From NCBI GenBank assembly GCA_028706995.1, contig JAQTVR010000048.1, positions 1-8,055 on the forward strand: DNA of 8,055 nt, in the 5' to 3' direction. Positions within the stretch are counted from its first letter, which is position 1. Every line of letters begins with the position of its first letter. The position numbers and the translations under genes were made by a program. Below the pieces are notes generated by a model that saw only the letters and a program-made list of their open reading frames with translations, was not told the DNA's origin and made no database searches. Shown piece after piece: positions 6,095 to 8,055 of this stretch. The DNA is from Dehalococcoidales bacterium (GTDB taxonomy: Bacteria; Chloroflexota; Dehalococcoidia; Dehalococcoidales; UBA5627).

Positions 6095-6727
6095 TTACTT
6101 AATCGATAATTGAACTTTTGTTATATAAATTAATTCCTCATTTATATACCTATAAACATATACTGCACCTCCCCCACCAAAATGGGTGGTTGAATTATTT
6201 GTAAAACTGATGTGCAATATAACATATCCTGTTTCAGGGTCGTATGCTGGTAATGTTAATTTGATATACCCTACTACTTGAATCGGCAACAAACCATTGT
6301 TTAAATCCTGTAAATATCTTGCATATGTATACTCGTTGTTGATATAGTAACCATCTTTGATTGATGATTCGATTTTTAAATTTTCCTGTATTCGATTAAT
6401 TTCAAAAAACTCTTCGATAAGAGGAGTAAATTCATAATTCAAGGATTTCAAGTTTCCGTTCAAAGAATCACTCAAGAACGATTTTAAATTATCAAGAACT
6501 TCAGGTATATTCATAAAGTCCATTTCAGTATAAGGCTGGATTATTACATAACCTTCCCCTTTATATTTATCGGCAAGTATGAGTTCTAGCATGTCGCTTT
6601 CTCTAGTAGTTTGAGTTTGCTGGGATGAAGTACTATTTATTGCAGTATTTGTAATGATTTTAGAATTGCAAGCGGTTTGAACGAAAAAAATTGCTACTAA
6701 AAATGTTAATAATAACAACTTATTCAT
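6095..6727 (-). CDS. Putative exported lipoprotein of unknown function
   Basis: This encodes 210 residues starting M-N-K-L-L-L-L-T-F-L, with a hydrophobic export signal to about residue 18 and Cys20 in V-Q-T-A-C. The lipobox is imperfect (Gln at -3), so lipid anchoring is likely but not certain. A flexible linker rich in Ser, Thr, Gln and Asn follows (about 21-45), typical of surface lipoproteins. The mature domain has an alpha-helical first half (about 72-120) and a beta-rich second half, including Q-V-V-G-Y-I-K-L-T-L and a glycine cluster G-G-G-G at 184-187. An upstream ATG at 6736 is in frame, but it overlaps the AGGA ribosome binding site (6739-6736) that serves the ATG at 6727, so I prefer 6727. 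I do not recognise the family. It is AT-rich like its neighbours and is followed by a likely terminator near 5.95 kb. Confidence 0.72.
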   Translation of the reverse strand: MNKLLLLTFLVAIFFVQTACNSKIITNTAINSTSSQQTQTTRESDMLELILADKYKGEGYVIIQPYTEMDFMNIPEVLDNLKSFLSDSLNGNLKSLNYEFTPLIEEFFEINRIQENLKIESSIKDGYYINNEYTYARYLQDLNNGLLPIQVVGYIKLTLPAYDPETGYVILHISFTNNSTTHFGGGGAVYVYRYINEELIYITKVQLSIK

Positions 6728-6735
6728 AAAGCACA

Positions 6736-6739
6736 TCCT
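6736..6739 (-). promoter_or_regulatory. Ribosome binding site deciding the lipoprotein start
   Basis: AGGA on the minus strand (6739-6736) lies eight bases before the ATG at 6727. The alternative in-frame ATG at 6736 shares a base with this site and could not use it, so the shorter protein is favoured. Confidence 0.6.
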
Positions 6740-6779
6740 GAATAATAATATTCTAATAACTATAACGAAATTAAAACCG

Positions 6780-6849
6780 ATAAGTTAGTCCCCAACTTAT
6801 GAGATGTTTGAAAGGTTTCATTATTTTACTTGTTATCTCATAAGTCGGG
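6780..6849 (-). repeat. Long hairpin with a competing short hairpin (leader of the 210-residue lipoprotein gene)
   Basis: Bases 6791-6805 and 6835-6849 are inverted repeats matching at 14 of 15 positions, with an 11-base perfect core (ACTTATGAGAT / ATCTCATAAGT) and a 29-base loop. The single mismatch (6794/6846) becomes a U-G wobble in minus-strand RNA, giving a continuous 15-pair stem. A second hairpin, ATAAGTT (6780-6786) with AACTTAT (6794-6800) and a seven-base loop, shares bases 6794-6800, so the two exclude each other. In minus-strand RNA the short hairpin is followed by CGG and then UUUUAAUUU. The structure could end the peptidase transcript or act as a switch ahead of the next gene. 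The tail is not a classical terminator U-run. Confidence 0.6.
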
Positions 6850-6853
6850 TCAA
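6823..6853 (-). promoter_or_regulatory. Possible promoter of the 210-residue lipoprotein gene
   Basis: On the minus strand TTGACC (6853-6848) matches five of six -35 bases and TAAAAT (6828-6823) matches five of six -10 bases. The spacing is 19, wider than the preferred 17. One arm of the inverted repeat at 6835-6849 lies between them and the other just downstream of the -10, as operator half-sites often do. Confidence 0.3.
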
Positions 6854-6867
6854 TTATTAGTAAATCT

Positions 6868-6879
6868 GTACCTAGGTAC
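6868..6879. repeat. 12-bp perfect palindrome
   Basis: GTACCTAGGTAC is its own reverse complement. It sits in the intergenic gap between the peptidase stop and the possible promoter at 6823-6853, about 15 bases upstream of the -35-like box. It could be a regulator binding site, but one such palindrome in 8 kb is also expected by chance. Confidence 0.3.
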
Positions 6880-6900
6880 GTAAAAGTTCGATTAAAATAT

Positions 6901-8055
6901 CTAGGCTCCGGGTATTACTCTTGCTACATAAGCATCGCTCCAATTAAGATATTGAATCCAATGGTCTGACGTATCCCAAGTATCGTGAACCCCGATAGAC
7001 AAGATAAACTCATCCTCAAAGTACCCCCATCCACAAACACCGTGATCTCCATATGTCGGATGATCAATCACTGCCAATACGAATGGTCTACTTGCACTAA
7101 CTTCATTTACTATGCAAGACCACAAATTATCCTCTACGATATCTGAATTAAAATTATAACCGTAGATTTGGCTGACTGCCTCAATTCCGTTATCGATTAA
7201 GTCAACAGATGTTCCGCCTTCATCATCTGTACCCATTTGAAAATGACAGTGATCTATTAGTGTTTCGTCTGCACCTGATAAATCGGGATATCCCATCCAA
7301 TCCCAATAACCTAACACCATAGCTCCTGATATTGGCGCACAACCATCCCAGTTATCCCAATAATCGTCAGGGTCACCAACACAATCGGGATATTCTGTAG
7401 CTTCATCGCCTCCCTCATCACAAGATGCATGTGCAGCAGATGATTGAAAGAACGCAGGTACTCCGCCTATTGAGTCTGTAATGGCATCACGAGATGACTC
7501 TTCTTCTGTTTCTTTACTTAGCGATGCCCATGCAGATCTCACCTGATTGTTATCCATCTTAAGTTCAGGTTGTTCTACTGGCACTTGAACAATTGAACCT
7601 GTAGGAAGATGATATGCAATGCCATTTTTCTCCATTATTTTACCAATTTGGATAGAATAGGTTAAAGCCCCCCAATAAAGAATTTCTGTCTCTTTATCCA
7701 AAACATCCTCAGGGCTAATATATCCTTCATTAATAGCTATTTCATTAATATATTGAATGTAGCTACTAGGAGCTTTTCCGCTACCCCATTCCAGTACAGG
7801 CATCCATTTTTTTAAAGCTGAAATAATGATAAATCCAATATCTTTGTTATCAGAGTTCAAAACTGTAAACTCATAGGCCACTCTAGTTCTATCTACTGAG
7901 TAATAAATAACAGGGACGTTGACTTTAGCATTACTCCATTTCGGTAATATCGACGAGCTAAATTTATTAATATAATAAATCGCTGTATCATTAGCTTCAC
8001 TTTGACTGACATTGCTATCGTTTAATTTAACACTTTGATTAGATGCGAAAGCAGT
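6901..8055 (-). CDS. Secreted C39-like cysteine peptidase with propeptide-like region, N-terminus outside window
   Basis: The frame is open from the right edge to TAG at 6903-6901, giving 384 visible residues; the GTG at 7881 that could start a shorter version is an internal valine (residue 59). The fragment opens T-A-F-A-S, the end of a signal peptide with an A-F-A cleavage site, so the protein is exported. Residues about 10-105 resemble peptidase prodomains: repeated Tyr/aromatic strands, R-V-A-Y-E-F, G-F-I-I-I-S and P-V-L-E-W. The catalytic domain begins near G-V-P-A-F-F-Q (198-204). Expected catalytic residues are Cys239 in W-D-G-C-A-P-I-S-G-A-M-V-L-G-Y-W, His338 in Y-G-D-H-G-V-C-G-W-G-Y, and Asp358 in V-H-D-T-W-D. 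This pattern matches C39-like (papain-fold) domains of secreted archaeal and bacterial proteins. The region around 212-237 is very acidic with two extra cysteines (212, 225), suggesting metal binding or a disulfide. The substrate is unknown. Confidence 0.82.
   Translation of the reverse strand, partial: TAFASNQSVKLNDSNVSQSEANDTAIYYINKFSSSILPKWSNAKVNVPVIYYSVDRTRVAYEFTVLNSDNKDIGFIIISALKKWMPVLEWGSGKAPSSYIQYINEIAINEGYISPEDVLDKETEILYWGALTYSIQIGKIMEKNGIAYHLPTGSIVQVPVEQPELKMDNNQVRSAWASLSKETEEESSRDAITDSIGGVPAFFQSSAAHASCDEGGDEATEYPDCVGDPDDYWDNWDGCAPISGAMVLGYWDWMGYPDLSGADETLIDHCHFQMGTDDEGGTSVDLIDNGIEAVSQIYGYNFNSDIVEDNLWSCIVNEVSASRPFVLAVIDHPTYGDHGVCGWGYFEDEFILSIGVHDTWDTSDHWIQYLNWSDAYVARVIPGA

Noticed and set aside
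6072..6100. AAGTAA / TTACTT hairpin over the lipoprotein stop as a terminator
   Set aside because: It has only six A-T-rich pairs, a long loop and no T-run; the hairpin at 5941-5974 is a much better terminator.
7879..7881. GTG at 7881 as the start of the peptidase gene
   Set aside because: The frame stays open to the window edge with sensible prodomain and signal-peptide-end sequence upstream, so this is an internal valine.
1..8055. tRNA or rRNA genes, CRISPR array, transposase or insertion-sequence ends
   Set aside because: I saw no cloverleaf, no regularly spaced repeats, no transposase-like reading frame and no matched terminal inverted repeats flanking a gene.

Overview
The window joins two different kinds of DNA. 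The left 4.7 kb is the distal part of a tightly packed tryptophan operon on the + strand: the 3' end of trpD, then trpC, trpF, a type I-beta DAHP synthase (aroF), trpB and trpA. trpC-trpF and trpB-trpA overlap by ATGA, and the other gaps are 1 to about 80 bases. DAHP synthase is the first enzyme of the shikimate pathway, so this operon makes both the entry step of aromatic synthesis and the last steps to tryptophan. From memory, the order trpD-trpC-trpF-aroF-trpB-trpA resembles Dehalococcoides-type Chloroflexi (Dehalococcoidia). The moderate GC and anaerobe-like protein styles fit that, but the taxon is inference.

Just downstream (4.72-5.19 kb, + strand) lies a small multi-pass membrane protein gene cut by one in-frame TGA. 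It converges with a minus-strand block. At the end of that block (5.2-5.4 kb) the minus strand carries what looks like a frameshifted two-helix membrane protein. The zone from 4.7 to 6.1 kb therefore looks like decaying coding sequence, or else contains several sequencing errors.

The right part (5.4-8.06 kb) is clearly AT-richer and entirely on the minus strand. It holds two small predicted lipoproteins of unknown function and a large secreted C39-like cysteine peptidase with a propeptide-like N-terminal region. The peptidase runs off the right edge with only the tail of its signal peptide visible. All three are exported proteins, so this looks like an envelope or secretion-related accessory region beside a core biosynthetic operon.

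The main non-coding structures are a likely intrinsic terminator on the minus strand near 5.95 kb, and a 15-bp stem near 6.8 kb that competes with a second, smaller hairpin and overlaps a possible promoter. I saw no tRNA, rRNA, CRISPR array or insertion sequence. I found no clear, wholly new system. The points most worth checking are the interrupted membrane genes, the competing hairpins at 6.78-6.85 kb, and the acidic secreted peptidase.
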